From NCBI RefSeq assembly GCF_001426375.1, contig NZ_LMEO01000034.1, positions 1 through 32,010 of the forward strand: a stretch of DNA of 32,010 nucleotides, in the 5' to 3' direction. Under the pieces are notes generated by a model, which was not told the DNA's origin, ran no database searches, and saw nothing but the letters and a program-made list of their open reading frames with translations. Shown in pieces: positions 18,577 to 27,398 of this stretch. How positions within the stretch are numbered: the first letter of the stretch is position 1; each line of letters begins with the position of its first letter. The position numbers were made by a program, and so were the translations under genes. The stretch comes from Paenibacillus sp. Root444D2. Its GTDB lineage: Bacteria > Bacillota > Bacilli > Paenibacillales > NBRC-103111.

Positions 18577-18867
18577 ATGGAAAGGATTGGTGACTTCATG
18601 TGGATACAGATTTCCAATTATTTGTTCATGGGTTCTTTATTATTGCTGATTGTAACTTTTATTGCAAAAGGTGCATCGAGTCAGGGATTTACTAGTTTGA
18701 CTGGTTTGGGCGGCACTAGCGGGTCAGCCACTGATTTGACTATGGAACATAATCAAAAGAAACATTTTCAATTCCAAGATTCATTGGTTGGTAGAATCGT
18801 AAAGTCTTATCTCTTTTGGATATCCATTACGGGTATTCTTATTTCCATCGTTATCTCAAAGCTCTAA
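18577..18867 (+). CDS. Small membrane protein of unknown function (96 aa)
   Basis: I do not recognise this family. AAAGGAGG at 18566-18573 sits just before ATG 18577, a strong start; a longer in-frame reading from 18472 has no ribosome site. The protein has two hydrophobic helices, YLFMGSLLLLIVTFIA (about 14-29) and SYLFWISITGILISIVIS (about 75-92). The loop between them is rich in Gly, Ser and Thr (FTSLTGLGGTSGSAT) and then polar (MEHNQKKHFQF). It has its own terminator and stands between the aminotransferase and the VanW gene. The composition suggests a small two-pass membrane protein; no function is proposed. Confidence 0.75.
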   Translation: MERIGDFMWIQISNYLFMGSLLLLIVTFIAKGASSQGFTSLTGLGGTSGSATDLTMEHNQKKHFQFQDSLVGRIVKSYLFWISITGILISIVISKL

Positions 18868-18874
18868 GGTCATA

Positions 18875-18921
18875 AAAAGCCGCCAAGTCAGCAAGTTACT
18901 ACTGGCATTGGAGGCTTTTTT
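18875..18921 (+). terminator. Terminator after the small membrane protein
   Basis: AAAAAGCC-CCAA pairs with TTGG-GGCTTTTTT across a central loop, with an A-rich left arm and a T run on the right. The arrangement could work in both directions. Confidence 0.85.
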
Positions 18922-18968
18922 GCTCACAATGATCGAAGAAATTGTCTGTTGTTGAAGGAGGCTTATCT

Positions 18969-19808
18969 TTGCTTAAACCCATCAACCGAAGCCGAGCAAG
19001 AATATTCCTGGGTAAAAAAGTGTATCGACTTAAAAGGTATCTTCAGTGGTTTTTGGATGGTAAGACATATGCCAAGGAGAAGCAAGCAGAGTCTCTCCCT
19101 TATCTCCTATTTTCACATAAAACACCACTCCTTAGACAGCTGAAGGATGTAGATATGTGGTTGCAACATAATAAAGTGATTAATCTAAAGATCGCAGCCA
19201 AGCAGTTAAACAGTGTCATTCTGAAGCCAGGAGAAACATTCTCCTATTGGCGGTTAATTGGCAGTACGACACGGCGTAAAGGTTATCTGGAAGGCATGAT
19301 GCTTTCTCATGGGAAGGTGCAGGCGGGCATCGGAGGTGGGTTGTGCCAGCTTTCGAATTTAATCTACTGGATGACACTGCATACGCCACTTACCGTAAAG
19401 GAAAGGTATCGCCATAGCTATGACGTATTTCCGGATGCAGGTAGGAGTCAACCTTTTGGAAGCGGAGCAACTTGTTTCTACAATTATGTAGACTTGCAAA
19501 TTTTTAATGAGACGACGGAGGAGTTTCAACTCGTTATCCGGGTAACGGATACTCATTTGGTTGGGGAGTGGCGTGCTGTTAGGCCACCCATTCATACTTA
19601 TGAAATTTACGAGAACAAGCATTGGATCTCGCGCGAATACTGGGGCGGTTATGTTCGTCATAATGAGATACATCGCAGAGTGCTGAACTCGGAAGGTGAA
19701 ATCATTGGTGATGAATGGGTGACTGAGAATCATGCCATAATGATGTATGAGCCTCTATTGCCGCAAGGCACAACATCAACTGCAAATCTAGAAAATTTAT
19801 CGTTGTAA
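18969..19808 (+). CDS. VanW family protein
   Basis: Belongs to the VanW family, found in some vancomycin-resistance clusters and widely in sporeformers; the biochemical role is not established. The core motifs KPGETFSYW (residues 86-94), GGGLCQLSN (122-130) and HSYDVFPD are all present. I place the start at TTG 18969 because AAGGAGG ends seven bases before it; an upstream in-frame TTG at 18942 has no ribosome site. The 279-aa product has a basic N-terminus but no clear signal peptide or membrane helix. It has terminators on both sides, so it is probably its own unit. No vanH, vanA or vanX homologue is near, so resistance is not implied. Confidence 0.92.
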   Translation: MLKPINRSRARIFLGKKVYRLKRYLQWFLDGKTYAKEKQAESLPYLLFSHKTPLLRQLKDVDMWLQHNKVINLKIAAKQLNSVILKPGETFSYWRLIGSTTRRKGYLEGMMLSHGKVQAGIGGGLCQLSNLIYWMTLHTPLTVKERYRHSYDVFPDAGRSQPFGSGATCFYNYVDLQIFNETTEEFQLVIRVTDTHLVGEWRAVRPPIHTYEIYENKHWISREYWGGYVRHNEIHRRVLNSEGEIIGDEWVTENHAIMMYEPLLPQGTTSTANLENLSL

Positions 19809-19839
19809 CCAAGATAAACGGGAATTCTAACCTTCTATT

Positions 19840-19883
19840 GAAGCTGTTTGGATGATAATCCAGATGGCTTCTTTGCTTTTGTT
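19840..19883 (+). terminator. Terminator after the VanW gene
   Basis: A stem starting with GAAGC (19840) and closing with GCTTC, fourteen pairs including several G-U, is followed by a broken T-rich tract (TTTGCTTTTGTTT). Confidence 0.65.
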
Positions 19884-19914
19884 TACATGACCTTGGTTTC
19901 CGAATAATTTTGCC

Positions 19915-19944
19915 TATATATGGGAAACTATTGGGTACATGATA
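19915..19944 (+). promoter_or_regulatory. Possible sigma-G-type promoter of the plus-strand germination operon
   Basis: CATGATA (19938-19944) fits the CATNNTA -10 pattern of forespore sigma-G, and a weak -35 candidate TATATA (19915-19920) is 17 bases upstream. It lies only about 20 bases before the chosen gene start, so the 5' leader would be short. Weak evidence, supported mostly by the expected regulation of such operons. Confidence 0.25.
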
Positions 19945-19962
19945 TCAGAAGGGTGGTGCAGG

Positions 19963-21507
19963 ATGGGGACGATCCGTAGATGGTTAAATGGCATAAAATC
20001 AGCTCCAGTCAAGAAATCATCTGATCATCTTAATCATCTTAATCATCCGATTTCGGGGACCCTAGAAGATAACCTAATTATCCTACACGCCTTATTTAGT
20101 CATGCCCCAGATCTTGTTACTCGTAAGTTTCAATTAAGAACTGGGGGCAATGCTGTACTGGTTTATTTGGAAGGGCTTATTGATAAATCAGCGATTAATA
20201 ATAACATCTTAACACCGCTCATCTATGAAATCGAATCGGTTAACGATATTTGGAACTCTTCCATTACGATTGCAAAAACAGAAATTGTAAGCTTATGGTC
20301 AGATATTGAAAACTCGATTTTCCAAGGTAAGAGCATCCTGCTTATTGATGGGCAGATGCGTTCGCTTGTTTTACATACGCAAGGATGGCCTCAAAGAGCG
20401 ATTAAAGAGCCGCAAATCGAATCGACGTTAAAGGGGTCGCATCAAGGATTTGTGGAGACGTCCGGGCAGAATATTGCCCTTATCAGGCGCTATCTTCCTA
20501 ATCGCGAACTGAAAATAAAAGAATATTTCGTCGGATCACGGGGAAATACGAGAGTTTCTGTGATGTATCTCGAAGATGTTGTACAACCCGATTTCGTGAA
20601 AGAAATGGAGGACCGTCTGCTGCAAATTGATGTGGATGCCATTCTAAATACGGGGGAATTAGCGGAATTTATAGAAGATCATCCAATAAGTCTTTTTCCA
20701 CAATTAATCATGACGGAACGTCCGGATTCTGCAGCAGCTCATATTTTGCAAGGAAGAATAGTCGTCATTGTCGACCATTCACCCAGTGTGATCATTGCTC
20801 CTGTGACCTTTTCGGCATTCTTTCAAAGTGTCGATGATTACAGCAATCGCTGGATCATAGCCACTTTTCTACGTCTATTACGTTTTCTAGCCTTAATTAC
20901 GACGATCTCCTTATCGGCTGTATATATAGCCATTGTTTCGTTTCATTATGAAGTACTACCTTTGGATTTGTTGATATCGATCGGGGAATCCAGAGCAAAG
21001 GTGCCTTTTCCTCCGATTGTAGAGGCATTTCTCATGGAGCTAGCCCTAGAGATGTTAAGAGAAGCTGGTTTGCGTCTTCCAGGCCCTATTGGACAAACAA
21101 TTGGAGTCGTAGGGGGTATTGTCATCGGACAGGCGGCAGTTCAAGCGGGAATTGTAAGTAATATTATGGTGATTATCGTTGCTATCACAGCTATTTCCTC
21201 TTTTATTATCCCGGATTACGACATGTCATCTTCTCTGCGATTGCTCCGTTTTCCCATGATGATTATGGCCTCTTTGTTCGGTATGGTAGGCATTGTGATA
21301 GGGCTGATGATTATTGGGGCACACCTGATTTCAATGGAATCTTTTGGGATTTCCTATGGAAGTCCAGTTGCTCCAATCCGACTGTCTGATTGGAAAGACG
21401 TATGGATTCGGGTCCCCATGTGGAAAATGAAAAAACGCCCGCTCTCAGCTGATCCAACTCAACTACAAAGACAGGGAGCAAACAGAGAAGGTGAAGATCA
21501 ACCATGA
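19963..21507 (+). CDS. Spore germination protein, GerA/GerKA family (A subunit)
   Basis: The A subunit of a second germinant receptor in the spore inner membrane. Its N-terminal cytoplasmic part includes GWPQRAIKEPQIESTLKGSH. It is followed by TERPDSAAAHILQGRIVVIVD and the family signature PFPPIVEAFLMELALEMLRE, then C-terminal membrane helices. I start at ATG 19963, where AGGGTGG lies about six bases upstream; an in-frame ATG at 19939 lacks a ribosome site. The N-terminus has a short DHLNHLNHP repeat. The stop codon overlaps the next gene by 4 bases. It is a distant paralogue of the minus-strand A gene at 9816 (compare PFPAIVEAFLMEITFEVLRE). Confidence 0.93.
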   Translation: MGTIRRWLNGIKSAPVKKSSDHLNHLNHPISGTLEDNLIILHALFSHAPDLVTRKFQLRTGGNAVLVYLEGLIDKSAINNNILTPLIYEIESVNDIWNSSITIAKTEIVSLWSDIENSIFQGKSILLIDGQMRSLVLHTQGWPQRAIKEPQIESTLKGSHQGFVETSGQNIALIRRYLPNRELKIKEYFVGSRGNTRVSVMYLEDVVQPDFVKEMEDRLLQIDVDAILNTGELAEFIEDHPISLFPQLIMTERPDSAAAHILQGRIVVIVDHSPSVIIAPVTFSAFFQSVDDYSNRWIIATFLRLLRFLALITTISLSAVYIAIVSFHYEVLPLDLLISIGESRAKVPFPPIVEAFLMELALEMLREAGLRLPGPIGQTIGVVGGIVIGQAAVQAGIVSNIMVIIVAITAISSFIIPDYDMSSSLRLLRFPMMIMASLFGMVGIVIGLMIIGAHLISMESFGISYGSPVAPIRLSDWKDVWIRVPMWKMKKRPLSADPTQLQRQGANREGEDQP

Positions 21508-22604
21508 ATAAATATTCGTTCAATCAAATTTCTTTGAAACAATACATCTTTATTATATTTGAAACGCAAATCGGGATCGGTGTCTTATCCCTTCCCCGCG
21601 ATATAGCGAAAACTGCCGGTAAGGATGGATGGATATCCATTTTATTGGGTTGGATATTGTCTATCCTGTTAAGCTTAATCATCATTCGAATTATGGAGAA
21701 AAACCCCGAATATACGTTAATCGAACTTTTATCTAAATACTTTGGCAAATGGGTGGGTAAAAGTTTATCTGTTTTTTGGATTCTGTATGCGGCATTTGCA
21801 GCAAGTGTGGTTATGTTTTCAACGATCCATATCATAAAGGTATGGATCATTCTGGATATTCGTGACTTTATCTTGATGATCCTGTTCGTCATTCCCATCT
21901 ATATGATTGCGAAGCATGGAATAAGGGTGATCGGGATCTTTGCTGAGTTAGTTTTTCTGGTTTCTTTGTGGATGCCTTTCTTGTTGTTTTTTGCATTCAA
22001 GGATACCCATTGGATTTTCCTTCTTCCAATCGGTAAAGAAGGATTGCTTCCCATTCTGTCTACCGTAAAATCAACGATCATTTCTTTCCTTGGATTTGAA
22101 CTGGCTTTCATTCTATATCCGTTTCTAAAGGACAAAAAATCCGCGACCAAGGGAATTGTAATTGCAAACTCTTTATCCATGTTTGTATTTTTAATGGTGA
22201 CAGTTATAAGTTTTGTTAGGTTTTCTCAAGATCAAATTAAAGACTACGCTTATCCCACGCTCAACTTATTGAAGCTCATTCGATTGCCGTTTTTAGAGCG
22301 GTTGGAGATCACTTTTCTTTCCTTTTATTTGTTTCTTCTATTTATGACGATCATCCCCTACCTCTACACAGCTGTGCTGGGAGCAAGTCAATTATGCGGC
22401 AAGCAGGATCATCGAAATGTTTTACGAATACTCGTGTGCCTATGGATTTTAGTGTCTTTCTTTTTCCACCCTTCTTCTTCCCAAATCATTCAAATAGGCA
22501 AACCATGGGGGATGGCAGGTACCTATTTCGCTTTTGTGTTCCCCATTTTGTTATGGATCTACGGATGGTTGTTTCATCTCGCTAGAAAGGAACAGAAACA
22601 ATGA
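21504..22604 (+). CDS. Spore germination permease, GerAB/GerKB type (B subunit, copy 1)
   Basis: A membrane transporter-like subunit of the germinant receptor, expected to bind the germinant. 366 aa, about ten helices, starting MNKYSFNQISLKQYIFIIFE with the typical GIGVLSLPRD segment. Conserved blocks are FLGFELAFILYPFLKDKKSA and NLLKLIRLPFLERLEI. The start overlaps the A gene stop (ATGA), and the end overlaps the C gene in the same way. It is the same length as the second B gene at 23716 and about three quarters identical by eye, with differences concentrated in the membrane helices. The copies look like a tandem duplication that has since diverged. Confidence 0.93.
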   Translation: MNKYSFNQISLKQYIFIIFETQIGIGVLSLPRDIAKTAGKDGWISILLGWILSILLSLIIIRIMEKNPEYTLIELLSKYFGKWVGKSLSVFWILYAAFAASVVMFSTIHIIKVWIILDIRDFILMILFVIPIYMIAKHGIRVIGIFAELVFLVSLWMPFLLFFAFKDTHWIFLLPIGKEGLLPILSTVKSTIISFLGFELAFILYPFLKDKKSATKGIVIANSLSMFVFLMVTVISFVRFSQDQIKDYAYPTLNLLKLIRLPFLERLEITFLSFYLFLLFMTIIPYLYTAVLGASQLCGKQDHRNVLRILVCLWILVSFFFHPSSSQIIQIGKPWGMAGTYFAFVFPILLWIYGWLFHLARKEQKQ

Positions 22605-23719
22605 AGAAATGGCATGGCATTTTCTTAACATGGGCAGCTTTATTATGGTTAACCGGGTGCGGCAAGGCCGTTTATATAGAGACTCAACGGTTTCTTCTTA
22701 TTGAGGGTATAGATTTTGATGAAGAAAAGAAGTTGGTCGTCTACACTTCAAGTCCTGTCTTCAGTAACGTAGCTAAGGATAGATATAAAATTACAAGCAC
22801 AACTGCGGATACGATGCGTGAATCGAAGAAAAAACTCGAGTCGAAACTAAGCGGTAATATTGCAGCTGGAAAATTGCAAAGTATTCTTATAGGAAAAAAA
22901 ATGCTGCAACAAACCAATGTAATACCCTACTTGGATGTCTTCTATCGCGATCCCAAAAATGAAATTAATGCAAATTTGATTGTGGTTGATGGATCTGTGA
23001 AAGAGGTGATGTATACGAATATGAGTGATAAAGGCCGAATCGGTGCTGTGATCAAGCAATTGACAGAAAGCACATATAAAAGCAGAATTTCAGTGCTAAC
23101 TACACTGCTGAAATTCCATCAACAAATGACGGATAATGCAATAACGCCAGGCATAACTGAAATGAGAGTAGAGAAGAATGATCTCGTTATTTCAGGGACC
23201 ACTCTTTTACATAAAGATGGTACCTATGCTGCTTCTTTGAATAAACAAGAAACTTCTCTACTTCTATTGTTACAGCGCAATAGGAACAATCCTATACCGT
23301 TAACGTTTCACCTTCCTCCTGAGATGTTTCATACGGATGAAGAAATGTCTTATGTGAGTTTCAATATGAATAAGGTAAGGGTTAATTTCAAGACAAAGTT
23401 CGAAGGAAACCATCTTACCATCGATATCCAGATGAAGGTTCCGATCGATTTAACGGAACGCATGTTTACCTTAGACATGGAAAAACAGAGCAAACTGTTG
23501 GAACTAGCGATTGAACAAGAACTAAAGAAAGAATGCCAGGATTTAATCAAGAAAACTCAAAAGCATCAAGTCGACCCCTATGGTTTTGGGATTTATGTGA
23601 GAGCGCACGATTATAAAAACTGGAAGAAGGTAGAGGACAACTGGGGAAAAGCTCTATCTGAAGCAACAGTTAATGTTTCACCTAAAGTTGCCATCAAAAG
23701 TATTGGAGTTTTCGAATGA
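22601..23719 (+). CDS. Ger(x)C family spore germination lipoprotein (C subunit, copy 1)
   Basis: Lipoprotein subunit of the germinant receptor. The signal peptide ends LWLTGC with lipidated Cys at residue 20, then GKAVYIETQRFLLIEGIDFD. The mature protein has the GerC fold with CQDLIKKTQKHQVDPYGFGI near the C-terminus and ends VNVSPKVAIKSIGVFE. 372 aa. It overlaps the preceding and following genes by 4 bases each, so translation of the whole operon is probably coupled. It pairs with the B gene before it, and the same B-C unit is repeated immediately downstream. Confidence 0.93.
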   Translation: MKKWHGIFLTWAALLWLTGCGKAVYIETQRFLLIEGIDFDEEKKLVVYTSSPVFSNVAKDRYKITSTTADTMRESKKKLESKLSGNIAAGKLQSILIGKKMLQQTNVIPYLDVFYRDPKNEINANLIVVDGSVKEVMYTNMSDKGRIGAVIKQLTESTYKSRISVLTTLLKFHQQMTDNAITPGITEMRVEKNDLVISGTTLLHKDGTYAASLNKQETSLLLLLQRNRNNPIPLTFHLPPEMFHTDEEMSYVSFNMNKVRVNFKTKFEGNHLTIDIQMKVPIDLTERMFTLDMEKQSKLLELAIEQELKKECQDLIKKTQKHQVDPYGFGIYVRAHDYKNWKKVEDNWGKALSEATVNVSPKVAIKSIGVFE

Positions 23720-24816
23720 ACAAATATTCGATGAATCAGATCTCCTTGAAACAATACATCCTTATTATATTTGAAACCCAAGTTGGGATCGGTGTCTTAT
23801 CCCTTCCCCGCGATTTAGCTAAAACAGCGGGTACCGACGGATGGATATCCATTATATTGGGTTGGATTTTGTCTATGCTGTTTAGCTTGGTCATCATACG
23901 AATTATGGAGAGAAATCCCGAGTATACATTATTCGAACTTTTATCTAAATACTTTGGTAAGTGGGTGGGTAAAGGGTTAGCAGTAGCATGGATACTCTTC
24001 GCGGCATATTCAGCAATTACAATCATGTTTGCAACGATTCATATCTTAAAGATATGGATCGTTCCGGATATACGGAACTTCATCCTAATGATCCTGTTTA
24101 TCGTTCCCATCTATATGATTACCAAGCAAGGAATAAGGGTGATCGGGCTCTTTGCTGAATTTGTATTTATGGTCACGTTGTGGATGCCTTTCATGTTGTT
24201 ATTAACACTAAAGGATATAGAGTGGATGTACCTGCTTCCGATTGGAAAAGGAGGATTGTATCCTGTTCTTTCTAATGTAAAATCAACCGTATTTTCTTTC
24301 CTTGGATTTGAATTGGCTTTCATTCTTTATCCTTTTCTAAAGGATAAGAAATCAGCATCCAAGGGAATTGTTATTGCAAATTCCTTATCTATGGTTATCT
24401 ATTTAACGACTACAATCGTCTGTTTTGTTAAATTCTCTCCAGTTGAGGTGACAGAATACATTTATCCTGTGCTCAACTTATTGAAAGTTATCCGATTGCC
24501 TTTTTTGGAACGGCTGGAGATTATCGGCCTGTCCTTTTATTTGTTTATCATATTTATGACGATTATTCCTTACCTCTACACGGCTGCGCTAGGAACAAGT
24601 CAATTGTTTGGCAAGCAGGATCATCGAAATGTATTACGAATAAATATGATCCTATGGATCGTAATGTCATTCTTTTTTATCCCTACTTCCTCTCAAATAA
24701 TTAAAATGGGCGAATCACAGGAGACTATAGGTTTATGCTTCGCTCTTGTGTTCCCCATTTTCCTTTGGATTTACGGATGGCTTTTTCATCGCAGAAGAAA
24801 GGAACAACAATTATGA
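23716..24816 (+). CDS. Spore germination permease, GerAB/GerKB type (B subunit, copy 2)
   Basis: A second B subunit in the same operon. It starts MNKYSMNQISLKQYILIIFE and keeps every block of copy 1 (GIGVLSLPRD, FLGFELAFILYPFLKDKKSA, NLLKVIRLPFLERLEI) at identical length. Substitutions cluster in segments such as WILFAAYSAITIMFATIHI and LTTTIVCFVKFSPVEVTEYI. Divergent B subunits sharing one A subunit could widen the range of germinants, as reported for multi-B receptor operons in other sporeformers. The 4-bp overlaps with its neighbours are preserved. Confidence 0.93.
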   Translation: MNKYSMNQISLKQYILIIFETQVGIGVLSLPRDLAKTAGTDGWISIILGWILSMLFSLVIIRIMERNPEYTLFELLSKYFGKWVGKGLAVAWILFAAYSAITIMFATIHILKIWIVPDIRNFILMILFIVPIYMITKQGIRVIGLFAEFVFMVTLWMPFMLLLTLKDIEWMYLLPIGKGGLYPVLSNVKSTVFSFLGFELAFILYPFLKDKKSASKGIVIANSLSMVIYLTTTIVCFVKFSPVEVTEYIYPVLNLLKVIRLPFLERLEIIGLSFYLFIIFMTIIPYLYTAALGTSQLFGKQDHRNVLRINMILWIVMSFFFIPTSSQIIKMGESQETIGLCFALVFPIFLWIYGWLFHRRRKEQQL

Positions 24817-25931
24817 AGAAATTCAGTACCATTTTTTTAACTGTAGTAATTTTATTGTTTGTAACGGGGTGCGGTAAAGCCATTTATTTAGAGAATCAAC
24901 AGTTTGTTCTTACAGAGGCTATAGATTTTGATGAGAACAATAAGCTAATCGTATACACGTCAACTCCTGTCTTCAACAAAGAAGCCACGGATAGATATAA
25001 GATCACTTCAACAAGTGCTAAAACGATGCGCAAATCAAAAGGGGAAATTAATAGTAAGACAAGCGGCAACCTTGCTTATGGAAAATCGCAAAATGTGCTT
25101 ATAGGAAAAAAACTGCTGCTGCATAGAAACGCATTCCCCTATTTGGATGTTCTCTTCCGCGATTCCCGAAATGAGATTAATGCGAGTGTGATTGTAGTTG
25201 ATGGGACCATTAAAGATGTGATGTATACGAACATGAGTGATAAAGGCATAATCTCCAATGTGATTAAACAAATGCTAGATAGCGCATATAAGAGCAGGAT
25301 TACCGTGCAAACTTCACTACAGCAATTTCACCAACAAATGAAGGATAAAGGAATGACGCCTACTTTAACGGAGATGAAAGTAGAGAAAAATGACCTCGTT
25401 ATTTCAGGTACTGTTCTTTTACATAAAGACGGCACCTATGCGACTTCTTTGAATCATCAAGAAAGTTCTCTGCTCCTATTATTACAGCGCAATGTGAATA
25501 ACCCTATACCGTTAACGTTTCACTTACCTCCTGAAATGTTCCATACGGATGAAAAGTTGTCCTATGTGGGTTTCAATATAACAAAGGCAAAGCCTAAGAT
25601 GAAGGCGAATTTTGAAGGTGGCGATCTTACAATCGATATTAAGATGAAGGTTCAGATCGATTTGACGGAGCGCTTGTTTACCTTAGATTTAGATGAGAAG
25701 AAAAAACAGCTGGAACAAGTCATTGAAAAAGAGTTGAAGAAAGAATGCGAGGCTTTAATCAAGAAAGCTCAAAAATATCAAGTAGATCCTTTTCAGTTTG
25801 GTATCTATGTACGCGCATATCAGAATAAAGACTGGAAGAAGGTAGAAGATAACTGGGCAAAAGCGCTATCTGAAGCAACAGTCAATGTTTCACCTAAAGT
25901 AATCATTAAAAGCATTGGTGTTTCTGAATAG
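24813..25931 (+). CDS. Ger(x)C family spore germination lipoprotein (C subunit, copy 2)
   Basis: A second C subunit. The start is ATG 24813, overlapping the B2 stop by 4 bases; a longer in-frame reading from 24735 lies inside the B gene. The signal peptide ends LLFVTGC with Cys at residue 20, then GKAIYLENQQFVLTEAIDFD. 372 aa, the same length as copy 1 and similar throughout, including DLVISGTVLLHKDGTYA and the C-terminal VNVSPKVIIKSIGVSE. It is the last gene of the operon. No convincing terminator follows; only a short TAGGT/ACCTA hairpin lies near 25950. Confidence 0.93.
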   Translation: MKKFSTIFLTVVILLFVTGCGKAIYLENQQFVLTEAIDFDENNKLIVYTSTPVFNKEATDRYKITSTSAKTMRKSKGEINSKTSGNLAYGKSQNVLIGKKLLLHRNAFPYLDVLFRDSRNEINASVIVVDGTIKDVMYTNMSDKGIISNVIKQMLDSAYKSRITVQTSLQQFHQQMKDKGMTPTLTEMKVEKNDLVISGTVLLHKDGTYATSLNHQESSLLLLLQRNVNNPIPLTFHLPPEMFHTDEKLSYVGFNITKAKPKMKANFEGGDLTIDIKMKVQIDLTERLFTLDLDEKKKQLEQVIEKELKKECEALIKKAQKYQVDPFQFGIYVRAYQNKDWKKVEDNWAKALSEATVNVSPKVIIKSIGVSE

Positions 25932-26003
25932 TCCTTGAGAAATGTTAATAGGTGATACCTATAAATGCGATAGCTTTTATATCTAAAGAAGAGGGGCTAC
26001 TTA

Positions 26004-26012
26004 TGATACAAT
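26004..26012 (+). promoter_or_regulatory. Possible extended -10 promoter for leuB
   Basis: TGATACAAT at 26004-26012 resembles an extended -10 element (TGN before a TATAAT-like hexamer). There is no clear -35. It lies about 60 bases before leuB and would free leuB from the spore-specific operon upstream. Confidence 0.4.
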
Positions 26013-26073
26013 GTTAGCAGTATATAACGATAGTAAATGCTTTCAATAGCAGGTTTACTAATCTAAGGAGTGA

Positions 26074-27162
26074 ATGGCAGTCATGGCAGATGTGAAAAAA
26101 ATTGCTGTAATCGCTGGAGATGGCATTGGTCCAGAAGTCGTTGCAGAAGCGGAAAAAGTATTGAAACGTACCGAAGAATTATTCGGTTATCAATTTGAAA
26201 CAGAGCACGCCTTATTCGGCGGGATTGCGATTGATGAGAAAGGGACGCCACTTCCGGAAGAAACGTTGAAGGTTTGCCAATCGGCAGACGCTGTACTTCT
26301 TGGAGCTGTTGGCGGACCGAAATGGGATAACAACTCCAAAGAGCTTCGTCCTGAAACTGGTCTTCTCGGTATTCGTAAAGCGCTTGGACTTTTCTCGAAC
26401 ATTCGTCCAGCTTTCATCTTTGACTGCTTGAAAGAAGCTTCCACGTTGAAGCCTGAAGTGCTGGAAGGAACGGATTTGATCGTTGTTCGTGAATTGACTG
26501 GCGGGATCTACTTCGGTGAGAAATTCCGTCGTGAAACAGCAAATGGTCAAGAAGCTGTCGATACTTGTGCTTATAATGTTACTGAAATCGAGCGTATTGC
26601 TCGTCAAGCATTTGAAATCGCACAGACACGTCGCAAGAAGCTTGCTTCTGTAGACAAAGCGAACGTTCTGGAAACTTCCCGTCTATGGCGCGAAACTGTG
26701 AACCGCATTGCGGTTGATTACCCGGATGTTGAGCTAGAGCACGTGCTCGTTGATAACTGTGCGATGCAATTGCTGCGCCGCCCATCCAGCTTCGACGTCA
26801 TCGTGACTGAAAACATGTTCGGCGATATTCTGAGTGATGAAGCAGCTATGCTGACAGGTTCCATCGGCATGTTGGCATCCGCTTCTCTTGGCGAAGGCGC
26901 CTTCGGCTTGTACGAGCCGGTACATGGCTCCGCTCCGGATATTGCAGGTCAAGGCATCTCCAACCCAATCGCAACCATTCTTTCCGTAGCATTGATGTTC
27001 CGTTTGACTTTCGGTTACCACGAAGCAGCGGATTCCATCGAGCGTGCAGTGAAAGAAGTGCTGGATGCGGGTCACCGTACAGGCGACATCGCGGTTGACA
27101 AGAGCAAAGCAATCGGTACTCTTGCAATGGGCCAACTGATCGTAGACGCTATGCGTAAATAA
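26074..27162 (+). CDS. leuB: 3-isopropylmalate dehydrogenase
   Basis: NAD-dependent oxidation and decarboxylation of 3-isopropylmalate to 2-oxoisocaproate in leucine synthesis. Visible family motifs are [10 protein letters not shown] at the N-terminus, [13 protein letters not shown], the metal- and substrate-binding VDNCAMQL region, [14 protein letters not shown], and [13 protein letters not shown] before the adenine pocket. 362 aa, normal. AAGGAG at 26065-26070 is three bases before ATG 26074 and 12 before an in-frame ATG at 26083, so either start is possible. Unusually, it stands about 9 kb from leuA, behind a germination operon, and no leuC or leuD follows. Confidence 0.97.
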   Translation: MAVMADVKKIAVIAGDGIGPEVVAEAEKVLKRTEELFGYQFETEHALFGGIAIDEKGTPLPEETLKVCQSADAVLLGAVGGPKWDNNSKELRPETGLLGIRKALGLFSNIRPAFIFDCLKEASTLKPEVLEGTDLIVVRELTGGIYFGEKFRRETANGQEAVDTCAYNVTEIERIARQAFEIAQTRRKKLASVDKANVLETSRLWRETVNRIAVDYPDVELEHVLVDNCAMQLLRRPSSFDVIVTENMFGDILSDEAAMLTGSIGMLASASLGEGAFGLYEPVHGSAPDIAGQGISNPIATILSVALMFRLTFGYHEAADSIERAVKEVLDAGHRTGDIAVDKSKAIGTLAMGQLIVDAMRK

Positions 27163-27166
27163 TAAA

Positions 27167-27214
27167 GAGCTTGCCCGACGAGGCCGTAGAGGCTTCGGGG
27201 GGCGAGCTTTTTTT
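27167..27214 (+). terminator. Terminator of leuB
   Basis: AGCTTGCCC (27168-27176) pairs with GGGCGAGCT (27200-27208) with one G-T, plus an inner GAGGCC/GGCTTC stem, followed by a run of seven T. Confidence 0.9.
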
Positions 27215-27276
27215 GAATTTTATTGGAGGGTTAGGGATTTTTTGGAGAAATGGAGAAATGGAGAAATAGATTGGAA

Positions 27277-27398
27277 GTTGCACGGTGTACAACAATTCAC
27301 ACGCCCAAAGGCCATTTTGCAACTTGAAGTTGCAGATTGTACAATATTTTGCTCCCATTTGTTGTGAAATCACCTGTATGGGGTGGAAGTGTTGTACA
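27277..27398 (+). repeat. 122-bp interspersed repeat, copy A
   Basis: This segment aligns without gaps to 31793-31914: 95 of 122 positions are identical by hand count (89 of 113 within the inverted-repeat-bounded core 27286-27398). The core starts TGTACAACAATT and ends AAGTGTTGTACA, near-perfect inverted ends. Inside is TGCAACTT-G-AAGTTGCA (27318-27334), a perfect palindrome. The module GTTGCA-N4-GTACAAC occurs at 27277 and, with one change, at 27329, 52 bases apart. A more degenerate third unit may begin at 27400: it keeps TGTACAACAA and a GTTGCA-N4-CTACAAC at the same 43-base offset. The remaining bases of this gap (to 27537) hold no gene that I can support. Confidence 0.8.

Noticed and set aside
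18969..19808. Vancomycin-resistance cluster
   Set aside because: Only a VanW-family gene is present; no ligase, dehydrogenase or dipeptidase genes of a van operon accompany it.
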